NCBI GenBank assembly: GCA_002491905.1
Contig: DKWV01000044.1
Location: forward strand, 29,726-93,725
Reading direction: 5' to 3'
Length of the DNA stretch: 64,000 bases
Origin: Lachnospiraceae bacterium UBA7143
GTDB lineage: Bacteria > Bacillota > Clostridia > Lachnospirales > Lachnospiraceae
Below, piece after piece: positions 25,460 through 32,462 of this stretch (positions are counted from its first letter, which is position 1; the number at the start of each line of letters is the position of its first letter). The position numbers were made by a program, and so were the translations under genes. The notes beneath the pieces were generated by a model. The model had not been told where the DNA came from, searched no databases, and was given only the letters and a program-made list of their open reading frames with translations.

Positions 25460-25999
25460 TCACTTTCCGGCACAATTTTTCTTATGTGCTTTCAGTTTCT
25501 TCATGGCCCAGTCATAGTGGCTCGACGTATTGCTGACAAAGTAGGAGCCGAGCGTACTCCCGCCTACCCACGGAAAGATGCCTTTGGAAAACAGCTCCTC
25601 ATTGGAAAAAGTCTCCGCCAGCTCCATCACCTCGGCATGGGACTTTTGCAGCAGCTCTTTCGCCTCTTCCAAGGTTGTGTCCTGATGCTTTTTCCAGAAT
25701 GCCACATTCATATCTCCGTAAGTTTTCCAATTATAAGGTTTCGGAATAAAAGGCCAGTTGTCTCCCCTTTGGTTGGCATGTACCCATGTCAGTAAAAGTT
25801 GGTGCCACTCGTAGAGATGAACCAGAACGTCCCTGAGGTTTTTATCCCTTTTCCAATGAGCCTCCTTCTTCGCACTTTCGGAGAAATCAAAGGGCGTATG
25901 CAGCTCTGTTTCCGTCAATCCGGCAATCATCTCGTTCAGTTTCCCATAGTTTTCCGTCGCTGCTTTCAATAAATCTGCTTTTGTCGTGGGTCTTCCCAT
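25460..25999 (-). CDS. ClbS/DfsB-like four-helix protein (DUF1706)
   Basis: The 179-residue product resembles the ClbS/DfsB family (DUF1706) of four-helix-bundle proteins. Family landmarks seen here are PTTKADLLKAATENYGKL, KRDKNLRDVLVHLYEWHQLL and the C-terminal SSHYDWAMKKLKAHKK. ClbS itself protects its host from the DNA-alkylating toxin colibactin; most relatives, probably including this one, have no known substrate. The ATG at 25999 has a GGAAGG site and is preferred over 26038. It lies downstream of a WYL regulator gene with a palindromic operator between them, and upstream of the radical-SAM gene. A stress-resistance role is inference. Confidence 0.8.
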   Translation of the reverse strand: MGRPTTKADLLKAATENYGKLNEMIAGLTETELHTPFDFSESAKKEAHWKRDKNLRDVLVHLYEWHQLLLTWVHANQRGDNWPFIPKPYNWKTYGDMNVAFWKKHQDTTLEEAKELLQKSHAEVMELAETFSNEELFSKGIFPWVGGSTLGSYFVSNTSSHYDWAMKKLKAHKKNCAGK

Positions 26000-26119
26000 A
26001 TTTTCCTTCCTTTCTGCGGCCACACTGTCATTTTCCAACCACTCTGTGGCATTCGCCTGACGTCTGTCTCACCGTCATCCGACTCATCACTTATATTTCT
26101 CATGGTACAGGCATAACCC

Positions 26120-26134
26120 TGACATCCCATGTCA
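26120..26134. promoter_or_regulatory. Candidate WYL-regulator operator, copy 2
   Basis: TGACA-N5-TGTCA, followed by TGTTTTAT, lies at the end of the WYL-regulator gene and upstream of the ClbS-like gene. The same arms and the same 13-base right half-site with flank occur at 27070-27092 in front of the regulator. On the minus strand a TATAAA-like -10 lies on its upstream side. Confidence 0.6.
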
Positions 26135-27028
26135 TGTTTTATATTTTTCCACAATTTCTTTTGCCTGCCGCGCAATCTCTTCCCGCAGATAAGCCGGTGA
26201 AATGATCTCCACCTGTGTCCCGAAAGACAACAAAAAACTGATCAGCCACGTGCCTTCCGGCATTCTGGCAGATGCAACCAAATCCCCGTTCTCCTGTCTC
26301 TGTATCTGGGTTCTGTCAAACTCATCATAAACCCGGTACGCCATATCTTTCGGGAAACGCAGAGTGATCAGCGGGTAGTCCTCCTCCGAGTCGTCCGGCT
26401 CTGCCGGAAAACTGCGCTGAACAAAGCTCTCCTCCAAAAGCATCAGCTCCAAAATACGGTTCAGTTTAAAAGTCCGCATATCCTGCTTTTCCGTGCAGAA
26501 CGCTTTCAGATACCACGCTTTAGATTTATAGACAAGCCTGTAGGGCTGCACCGCTCTCTCCCTCACCGTCCCGTCAGAGCCCGCATAGCGTATCCTGACA
26601 TTCCTGCGATGGATCACCGCCGTCTTCAAAAGCTCGAACTTTTCCTTGTCAAATCCCTGATTACCCCATCTGGAAAAATCCACCTCAAGCCAATTCTCCG
26701 ATGGTAGGTGGAACAGGGCGGAAAGTTTCTGCAGTGTCTGGCTTTCGCCGATATTCTGAGTGATATTGAGGCTCTGCAGCGCCGCCAGAATCTCCTGCTT
26801 TTCCTCCTCAGACAGCACAGCCTGATCCAGAACAAAGCCATGCATCAGCCGGATGCCGCCGTTTCTGCCCGCCTCCGCATAGATGGGAATGCCCGCCCCA
26901 CTTAAGGCATCAATATCCCTGTAGATCGTCCGAACCGACACCTCAAACCGCGCCGCCAGCTCCGGGGCGGTAGCCTGACCCCTGTCCAGCAGATAATATA
27001 CGATTTTAAAGAGTCTGCTCTCCTGCAT
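26132..27028 (-). CDS. YafY-type HTH regulator with WYL domain
   Basis: This transcription factor has an N-terminal helix-turn-helix of the HTH_11 type (IVYYLLDRGQATAPELAARF, then VRTIYRDIDALSGAGIPIYA) and a WYL domain in the middle. That domain contains VQPYRLVYKSKAWYLKAFC at about residues 163-181 and ends with the WCX-type C-terminal region. WYL regulators bind ligands or nucleic acid and often respond to DNA damage or phage. The ATG at 27028 has AGGAGG eight bases upstream; 27034 overlaps it. Matching palindromes upstream and downstream suggest autoregulation and control of the ClbS-like/radical-SAM genes. Confidence 0.88.
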   Translation of the reverse strand: MQESRLFKIVYYLLDRGQATAPELAARFEVSVRTIYRDIDALSGAGIPIYAEAGRNGGIRLMHGFVLDQAVLSEEEKQEILAALQSLNITQNIGESQTLQKLSALFHLPSENWLEVDFSRWGNQGFDKEKFELLKTAVIHRRNVRIRYAGSDGTVRERAVQPYRLVYKSKAWYLKAFCTEKQDMRTFKLNRILELMLLEESFVQRSFPAEPDDSEEDYPLITLRFPKDMAYRVYDEFDRTQIQRQENGDLVASARMPEGTWLISFLLSFGTQVEIISPAYLREEIARQAKEIVEKYKT

Positions 27029-27069
27029 CGCCATCCCCTCCTTACCTTAACAGCATATCATTAAAATAT

Positions 27070-27084
27070 TGACACAATATGTCA
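27070..27084. promoter_or_regulatory. Candidate WYL-regulator operator, copy 1
   Basis: TGACA-N5-TGTCA lies immediately downstream of the regulator promoter's -10 element, at the expected transcription start. A bound repressor would block initiation. The right half and flank (TGTCATGTTTTAT) match copy 2 exactly. Confidence 0.6.
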
Positions 27085-27090
27085 TGTTTT

Positions 27091-27119
27091 ATTATACCCC
27101 TTTCTTCCACCAATAACAA
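27091..27119 (-). promoter_or_regulatory. Promoter of the WYL regulator gene
   Basis: TTGTTA (27119-27114) and a perfect TATAAT (27096-27091) on the minus strand are spaced by 17 bases, next to the palindrome at 27070-27084. Confidence 0.7.
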
Positions 27120-27133
27120 AAATGTTAAAATGC

Positions 27134-27167
27134 GTTGCTTGTAGCAACAGGCAGTTTAGCCTACAAT
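27134..27167 (+). promoter_or_regulatory. Promoter with embedded operator of the membrane Xre gene
   Basis: TTGTAG (27139-27144) and TACAAT (27162-27167) are spaced by 17 bases. A perfect inverted repeat, GTTGCT-TGT-AGCAAC (27134-27148), covers the -35 element and is well placed for autorepression by the downstream Xre protein. Confidence 0.6.
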
Positions 27168-27198
27168 AGTGGTGAAAATAGAAAGGAGGCTAGCACGA

Positions 27199-27708
27199 AT
27201 GCTCAACGAAAATATAAAAATAATCAGAAAATCAAAGGGACTTTCACAACAGGAGCTTGCTGTCAAAATGAACATCGTGCGACAAACAGTTTCTAAATGG
27301 GAACAGGGACTGTCGGTTCCCGATTCCGATATGTTAATCTTTTTATCGGAAATTCTTGAAACCCCTGTAAGCACGCTGTTGGGAGAAACTGTTATCGAAA
27401 CGGAAATGGATACTTTAAAAGCCATTTCAGAAAAACTAGAGGTGATAAACCTGCAGCTGGCGCAAAGAAAAACCAAGAGAAGAAACACGATTCATTGGTC
27501 GCTTATTTCGTTATGCGCAATCATTGGAATCGTATTTGCAGTCTTATTGGCTTTAGAAAGTCCTTACCTGGGGTGGAATTATAATGACCCCGAAACCGCT
27601 GTTCTCGGAGTGGCATTTCACTCATTTGAATGGCTGTTTGTCAGAACAGCGCCCATAATCCTCGTTGGTACAATCATTGGAATTTTCCTGACACGGAAGA
27701 AAGACTAA
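27199..27708 (+). CDS. Membrane-anchored Xre-family regulator
   Basis: The 169-residue protein has an Xre helix-turn-helix at its N-terminus (LNENIKIIRKSKGLSQQELA, then NIVRQTVSKWEQGLSVPDSD). This is followed by about 40 linker residues and two hydrophobic segments (HWSLISLCAIIGIVFAVLLA and TAPIILVGTIIGIFL) that should anchor it in the membrane. The C-terminus TRKKD would be cytoplasmic. Such proteins may sense envelope signals; the ligand is unknown. The ATG at 27199 has AAAGGAGG nine bases upstream. The open frame reaches back to 27169 but that part precedes the ribosome site. Confidence 0.83.
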   Translation: MLNENIKIIRKSKGLSQQELAVKMNIVRQTVSKWEQGLSVPDSDMLIFLSEILETPVSTLLGETVIETEMDTLKAISEKLEVINLQLAQRKTKRRNTIHWSLISLCAIIGIVFAVLLALESPYLGWNYNDPETAVLGVAFHSFEWLFVRTAPIILVGTIIGIFLTRKKD

Positions 27709-27762
27709 AGAATATGTGCGGATGCGATGCCACACAGGATATTTTTTCTAATAATAATCACA

Positions 27763-27805
27763 CTGTGGGAAGAAAGCTTTATCTGTTCTCTTCATCTTCC
27801 CACAG
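27763..27805 (-). terminator. Long-loop hairpin straddling the nrdG stop
   Basis: CTGTGGGAAG and CTTCCCACAG pair perfectly over ten bases around a 23-base loop that contains the nrdG stop codon. There is no proper T-run, but it separates nrdG from the convergent Xre gene. Confidence 0.35.
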
Positions 27806-28312
27806 CACGGTCTTCCCCTGCCGCAGGCTCTCCTGCACGTCGATGATCCGCTGGTTGTCTGAACCCCGAAACCGCAGGCTGATGTCCTTTCTCGCCAGAA
27901 TAAACTCCCCGTCCACAATCACATCGAGATAGGAAAGAAACTCTTCCATTTCTTTCCACTGCACAGAGAACCGCCCCAAAATGTCCGCGTCAAACAGATA
28001 ACCTGTATAGCACCAGATACTTTTCTGCGGATACGCTGCTTTCACTGCCCGCAGCAGCGGCAGAAGCGCCTGCCTGTTGACGGGTTCCAAGGGCTCCCCG
28101 CCAAGCAGCGTAAGCCCGGCGATATAGTCCGGGGAAAGTGCCTTAAGGATCTCGTCCGCCACCGCCTCAGTAAACGGCTCCCCATACTGAAAATCCCATG
28201 TCTCGGGATTAAAACATCCTTCGCAGTGGTGGGTGCAGCCGCTGACAAAAAGCGCCACCCGCACCCCCGGACCGTCCGCGATATCGTATTTTTTTATCAC
28301 AGAATAATTCAT
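27779..28312 (-). CDS. nrdG: Anaerobic ribonucleotide reductase activating enzyme
   Basis: NrdG is a radical-SAM activase that installs the glycyl radical on NrdD using a [4Fe-4S] cluster. The CxxxCxxC motif is CTHHCEGC at about residues 26-33, in the context FVSGCTHHCEGCFNPETWDF typical of NrdG. A glycine-rich TLLGGEPLEP segment follows for SAM binding. Length is 177 residues, normal for the family. The start overlaps the nrdD stop by four bases (ATGA), so expression is coupled. It works only under anoxic conditions, in line with an anaerobic host. Confidence 0.94.
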   Translation of the reverse strand: MNYSVIKKYDIADGPGVRVALFVSGCTHHCEGCFNPETWDFQYGEPFTEAVADEILKALSPDYIAGLTLLGGEPLEPVNRQALLPLLRAVKAAYPQKSIWCYTGYLFDADILGRFSVQWKEMEEFLSYLDVIVDGEFILARKDISLRFRGSDNQRIIDVQESLRQGKTVLWEDEENR

Positions 28313-30471
28313 AAATGAAGAACTCTCTCCTTGATCTCCTGGGTGCGCCCCTGATTCCAGAACTGTGTCCCGATATAGCCGCAGGTACGCCTTGCCACAT
28401 TCATCTTATTCTGGTCGGTATTGCCGCAGTTGGGGCACTTCCAGATTAACTTCCCGTCCGTATCCTCCACGATCTCAATCTCCCCGTGGTAATCACAGAC
28501 CTGACAGTAATCGCTCTTGGTATTTAATTCTGCGTACATAATGTTATCGTAAATATACTGCATCAGGGAGAGCACCGCATCCAGATTGTTCTCCATGTTC
28601 GGCACCTCCACATAGCTGATCGCACCGCCCGGCGAAAGCTCCTGGAACTGCGCCTCAAACTTCAGCTTATCAAAGGCATTGATTTCCTCCGTCACATGCA
28701 CATGATAACTGTTCGTGATATAATTTCGGTCAGTCACGCCCTCAATGATGCCGAAACGCTTCTGCAGGCACTTCGCGAACTTATAGGTAGTGGACTCCAG
28801 GGGCGTACCATAAAGGCTGAAATCAATGTTTGTCTCCTCCCGCCATTCCTTGCAGGCATTGTTTAAATACTGCATAACCTTCAGGGCGAAAGCTGTCGCC
28901 TCGGGATCGGTATGGCTCTTTCCCGTCATATAGCGGGTACACTCACACAGACCGGCATACCCCAGCGATATGGTAGAATAGCCGCCGTAGAGAAGCTTGT
29001 CGATCTTCTCCCCCTTTTTCAGTCTGGCCAGTGCACCATTCTGCCACAGTATTGGCGCCACATCGGAAAGCGTTCCCTTAAGCCTGTTGTGACGCGCCAT
29101 CAGCGCCCGCCTGCACAGTTCCAGCCGCTCATCCATAATTTCCCAGAAACGCTCTGTATTGCGCCCGGATGAGCAGGCCACATCCACCAGATTTAAGGTG
29201 ACCACGCCCTGATTGAATCTGCCGTAAAATTTCGGCTGGTCATTCTCATCGTGATACACGGTGAGGAAGGAGCGGCAGCCCATACAGGTATAGCAGTTGC
29301 CGTCCTTTAACTGCTTCATGATCTTCTCCGAAATATAATCCGGAACCATGCGCTTGGCCGTGCACTTTGCCGCCAGTTTCGTCAGATACCAGTATTTCGT
29401 TCCCTCGCGGACATTATCCTCCTCCAGCACATAGATCAGCTTCGGGAAGGCCGGGGTAATATAGACGCCCTTCTCGTTCTTCACGCCCCGAATGCGCTGG
29501 TTTAACATCTCCTCAATAATCATTGCCAGATCATCTCTCAGACGCCCCTCCGGCACCTCGTCGATATACATGAAAACGGTGATAAAAGGTGCCTGCCCAT
29601 TGGTGGTCATCAGGGTGATCACCTGATACTGGATAATCTGCACGCCCTGCCTGATCTCGTCTTTCACACGCCGCTCCGCGATGGCATTGATCTGCTCCTC
29701 CGTAGCGTTTACGCCCATCTCCTCCATTTCCGCCCGCACCTTCTGGCGGAACTTTTCCCTGCTCACGTCCACAAAGGGAGCCAGATGGGAAAGGGAAATG
29801 CTCTGCCCGCCGTACTGGCAGCTTGCTATCTGCGCGATACTCTGCGTCGCCACATTGCAGGCCGTGGAAAAACTTTTCGGTCTGTCAATCATGGTCTCGC
29901 TGATCACCGTACCGTTCTGCAGCATATCTTCCAGATTGACCAGACAGCAGTTGTGCATATGCTGGGCAAAATAATCTGCGTCATGGAAGTGGATCACGCC
30001 CTGCTCATGGGCTTCCACAATATCCGGCGCAAGCAGAAAACGCTTGGTGATATCCTTGCTCACTTCCCCCGCCATATAATCCCTCTGCACGCTGTTCACC
30101 GTGGGATTTTTATTGGAATTTTCCTGTTTTACTTCCTCGTTATTACACTCCAGAAGACTTAAGATCTGCTCATCTGTGGAATTGGATTTGCGTACAAGCG
30201 CCCTCTTATAGCGGTAGGTAATGTAGTTTCTGGAAATGGTGTAAGCCCGGTATTTCATAAGCTGATTCTCCACCATATCCTGAATTTCCTCCACGCTTGG
30301 AGCCCTTCTCATCTCCTCGCAATGGTCGGCCACCACAGAAGCGATCTCATCGATCTCGTCCTCCGTCAGACGGTCCTCCTCTTTCACGCTATTGTTTGCC
30401 TTCCTGATCGCCGCCACGATCTTTTTCAGGTCAAAATTAACCTCCACACCGCTTCTCTTGATAATCTTCAT
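28309..30471 (-). CDS. nrdD: Anaerobic ribonucleoside-triphosphate reductase
   Basis: NrdD is the class III glycyl-radical enzyme that reduces ribonucleoside triphosphates to deoxy forms without oxygen. An ATP-cone opens the protein (MKIIKRSGVEVNFDLKKIVA). The catalytic body includes MGCRSFLTVY. Near the C-terminus the zinc site CQVCDYHG...CPNCG is followed by RRTCGYIGTQFWNQGR, which contains the radical glycine. The 720-residue length is normal. A promoter with a probable NrdR operator lies upstream, which would let the ATP-cone repressor NrdR control dNTP supply; nrdR itself is not in the window. Confidence 0.95.
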   Translation of the reverse strand: MKIIKRSGVEVNFDLKKIVAAIRKANNSVKEEDRLTEDEIDEIASVVADHCEEMRRAPSVEEIQDMVENQLMKYRAYTISRNYITYRYKRALVRKSNSTDEQILSLLECNNEEVKQENSNKNPTVNSVQRDYMAGEVSKDITKRFLLAPDIVEAHEQGVIHFHDADYFAQHMHNCCLVNLEDMLQNGTVISETMIDRPKSFSTACNVATQSIAQIASCQYGGQSISLSHLAPFVDVSREKFRQKVRAEMEEMGVNATEEQINAIAERRVKDEIRQGVQIIQYQVITLMTTNGQAPFITVFMYIDEVPEGRLRDDLAMIIEEMLNQRIRGVKNEKGVYITPAFPKLIYVLEEDNVREGTKYWYLTKLAAKCTAKRMVPDYISEKIMKQLKDGNCYTCMGCRSFLTVYHDENDQPKFYGRFNQGVVTLNLVDVACSSGRNTERFWEIMDERLELCRRALMARHNRLKGTLSDVAPILWQNGALARLKKGEKIDKLLYGGYSTISLGYAGLCECTRYMTGKSHTDPEATAFALKVMQYLNNACKEWREETNIDFSLYGTPLESTTYKFAKCLQKRFGIIEGVTDRNYITNSYHVHVTEEINAFDKLKFEAQFQELSPGGAISYVEVPNMENNLDAVLSLMQYIYDNIMYAELNTKSDYCQVCDYHGEIEIVEDTDGKLIWKCPNCGNTDQNKMNVARRTCGYIGTQFWNQGRTQEIKERVLHL

Positions 30472-30540
30472 TTCATAACGCCCCCATATTCTATCTGATA
30501 CCCAATATCATGTATTTTTTTGTGTCATCCCCGTTGCATG

Positions 30541-30554
30541 TACTATATATTGTA
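30541..30554. promoter_or_regulatory. Probable NrdR operator
   Basis: The imperfect palindrome TACTATATATTGTA (minus strand TACAATATATAGTA) resembles the NrdR box and overlaps the nrdD -10 element. A weaker similar sequence occurs about four helical turns downstream toward the gene. Assigned from recalled consensus only. Confidence 0.5.
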
Positions 30555-30576
30555 TCACGGTAAAATATTATGTCAA
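30549..30576 (-). promoter_or_regulatory. Promoter of nrdDG
   Basis: A perfect TTGACA (30576-30571) and TACAAT (30554-30549) are spaced by 16 bases on the minus strand, giving a leader of about 70 bases. Confidence 0.75.
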
Positions 30577-30621
30577 GTTGTAGTGGTGCTTATTTACAGA
30601 AAAGTTTTGATAAAAGCATGA

Positions 30622-30636
30622 CCGACTCAGTCGGTT
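30622..30636 (-). terminator. Small hairpin after the secreted-protein gene
   Basis: ACCGAC and GTCGGT flank TCA, followed on the minus strand by CATGCTTTTATC. It is a weak terminator candidate just past the stop codon of the gene ending at 30640. Confidence 0.35.
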
Positions 30637-30639
30637 AAC

Positions 30640-31272
30640 TTACCGTAAGTTGTTTCGCACCTCTCCTTCTTCTAATATCTCCAGAACCTCCTCTTTTGTA
30701 TACAATTCAGACGGCTCCACACATGCTGACGTATCAATCAGCTCCCCAATATGCGCCTCGTACTCTTTCTCCGTCACCGGATTGCCCTCCCAGAAATAGG
30801 ACATGTCCATATTTTCCCCATCAAAGGATTCGCTGCACCACCCCGTTCCGATTTCCGAAAACGTGCCTTTCTCAAGCCTGTAAATATTACACGGATAAAA
30901 TCCCATATTACCGCTCTGGCTGTACAGCAGTCCGCCATATTCCATGTACCGCAGCCCGACCCTGTCCCGGTTCATGACGCCGATATTCCCATCATAAAAG
31001 GAGGCGACAAATTCTCCCGTTGCCATCACCCTTGTATCAATATAAAGCTCGGGAATCTCGTCATCGTCCACATAGATCAGCGAATAGCTGTCATGGCCCG
31101 ACCACGCGTCATTTCCTCTTTGGATATAAGCGGCATATGCTTCCTTCCATTCCCGTTCTTTTCTTGCCTGCTCTGCGATCCCATCACTTTTATATCCGGT
31201 AACAGCGGCCGCCACCGGCAAAAGCAGCAGGATTGCGCATCCGATTATGCGTTCTTTGTATCTCACACTCAT
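30640..31272 (-). CDS. Secreted or membrane-anchored protein of unknown function
   Basis: This 210-residue protein has a hydrophobic N-terminal segment (ERIIGCAILLLLPVAAAVTG) that is a signal peptide or anchor. The body has SLIYVDDDEIPELYIDTR, an acidic pattern seen in many clostridial hypothetical proteins with a YxxxDxDxDxxPEL-type repeat. Aromatic and acidic residues dominate the rest. No enzyme motif is recognised. The start is ATG 31272 with GGGGGA seven bases upstream; the ATG at 31299 lies upstream of that site. It sits between nrdD and tRNA-Thr and seems monocistronic. Confidence 0.7.
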   Translation of the reverse strand: MSVRYKERIIGCAILLLLPVAAAVTGYKSDGIAEQARKEREWKEAYAAYIQRGNDAWSGHDSYSLIYVDDDEIPELYIDTRVMATGEFVASFYDGNIGVMNRDRVGLRYMEYGGLLYSQSGNMGFYPCNIYRLEKGTFSEIGTGWCSESFDGENMDMSYFWEGNPVTEKEYEAHIGELIDTSACVEPSELYTKEEVLEILEEGEVRNNLR

Positions 31273-31322
31273 CTTGTGTTCCCCCGTCTGCGGTTCCATG
31301 CCGACTCGCGCTGCTCGTCAAA

Positions 31323-31372
31323 AACAGGTACGGATCGTTTCTTATGCAAGCATGAAACGATCCGTACCTGTT
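31323..31372 (-). terminator. Terminator of tRNA-Thr
   Basis: A 19-base inverted repeat (AACAGGTACGGATCGTTTC and its complement) surrounds a 12-base loop that itself can pair (ATGC/GCAT). On the minus strand TTTTTG follows. It lies about 20 bases past the tRNA 3' end. Confidence 0.85.
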
Positions 31373-31394
31373 CTTGACTCTGCTTATACGCGCA

Positions 31395-31467
31395 AGCTGG
31401 AAAAGGGACTCGAACCCTCGACCTACTGATTACGAATCAGTTGCGCTACCAACTGCGCTATTCCAGC
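31395..31467 (-). tRNA. tRNA-Thr (anticodon CGT)
   Basis: The minus strand folds as a complete tRNA. The acceptor stem is GCTGGAA/TTCCAGC, the D-arm contains AGTTGGTAGCGC, and the anticodon arm is CTGA-loop TTCGTAA-TCAG with anticodon CGT, reading ACG threonine codons. The T-arm has GGTTCGAGTCC. The discriminator is T, and CCA is not encoded, so it must be added after transcription. A consensus promoter and a strong terminator bracket the gene. Confidence 0.93.
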
Positions 31468-31487
31468 TTATTCCTGCAACAATGATT

Positions 31488-31516
31488 ATTATATGATGGA
31501 ATGTCTCATTTTGCAA
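31488..31516 (-). promoter_or_regulatory. Promoter of tRNA-Thr
   Basis: TTGCAA (31516-31511) and a perfect TATAAT (31493-31488) on the minus strand, spaced by 17 bases, lie about 20 bases before the tRNA. Confidence 0.75.
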
Positions 31517-31544
31517 GTAATTTTTCACAAAACCCATGCTTTTT

Positions 31545-32435
31545 CTATTTTTCCACTTTCTGCACATGCACATCCATCTGCGGAAAAGGAATGGGAATGC
31601 CGGCTTCGTCCAGCGCATACTTCACCTTTTCCGTAAGCCGCCATCTGGTCTCCCAGAAGTTTTCATTAGCGCTGTAGCACCTCAGGTCCAGAACCACGCT
31701 GCTGTCCGCCAGCTCGTCCACAAACACCCGTTTCTCTTCCTCCTGCAAAACGCCGGGATCCTCGTCCAAAACCTGAAGCAGTACTTCCCTGGCCCTGCGG
31801 ATATCCGCCTCATAGGAAATTCCCACTTTGATATCCAGCCTGCGGTCATTCAGTGTGCTCATATTCAGGATATTGCTGTTTGCAAGTTCCCCGTTCGGCA
31901 CCACCACCATATGGCGGTCCGGCGTGATCAGTCTGGTATAAAAGAGCTGCACATCCTCCACCGTTCCCTCATTGCCTGCGGCATCCCTGATGTAGTCTCC
32001 GACCTTGAAGGGCTTTAAGAGCAATATCAGCACACCGCCCGCGAAATTGGACAGACTTCCCTGTACCGCCAGACCGATGGCTACGCCTGCGGAACCCACC
32101 AGAGCCACCACGCTGGCGGCATCAAGCCCGAAGTAGGAAGCGATCGTAAAGAGCAGCAGGATATAGAGCGCCGTCTTGACAAGGGAATCCAGGAAACGGC
32201 TCACGCCCACATCCACATTCCGCCGCTCAAAAGATTTTCGCATGATCCTGCGCACCAGCTTGATCAGCTGTATGCCGACAAAAAGCACCACCAGCGCCAG
32301 AAGCACCCTGACTCCCAAACGGATCAGCTTATCCGGCAGCTCCTGCAGATAGCGCTCAATCAGCCCTACATTTAATTCGTCTGACGCGATATTACCGATA
32401 TCCATGATCTGCTCCTCCATCGTCTGTTCCATCAT
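31545..32435 (-). CDS. Small-conductance mechanosensitive channel MscS-type
   Basis: This 296-residue protein is an MscS-family channel that opens under membrane tension to release solutes. N-terminal membrane spans (LIRLGVRVLLALVVLFVGIQ and TALYILLLFTIASYFGLDAA) lead to the pore helix GSAGVAIGLAVQGSLSNFAG, the glycine/alanine-rich TM3 signature. The beta domain follows with FKVGDYIRDAAGNEGTVEDV, and the C-terminal domain completes the vestibule. It starts 27 bases after glgB and probably shares its transcript. Among MscS paralogues it is closer to the general MscS/YkuT type; the exact subfamily is uncertain. Confidence 0.9.
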   Translation of the reverse strand: MMEQTMEEQIMDIGNIASDELNVGLIERYLQELPDKLIRLGVRVLLALVVLFVGIQLIKLVRRIMRKSFERRNVDVGVSRFLDSLVKTALYILLLFTIASYFGLDAASVVALVGSAGVAIGLAVQGSLSNFAGGVLILLLKPFKVGDYIRDAAGNEGTVEDVQLFYTRLITPDRHMVVVPNGELANSNILNMSTLNDRRLDIKVGISYEADIRRAREVLLQVLDEDPGVLQEEEKRVFVDELADSSVVLDLRCYSANENFWETRWRLTEKVKYALDEAGIPIPFPQMDVHVQKVEK

Positions 32436-32462
32436 ACTGCCTCCGCACCTTTACCCTGCCTC

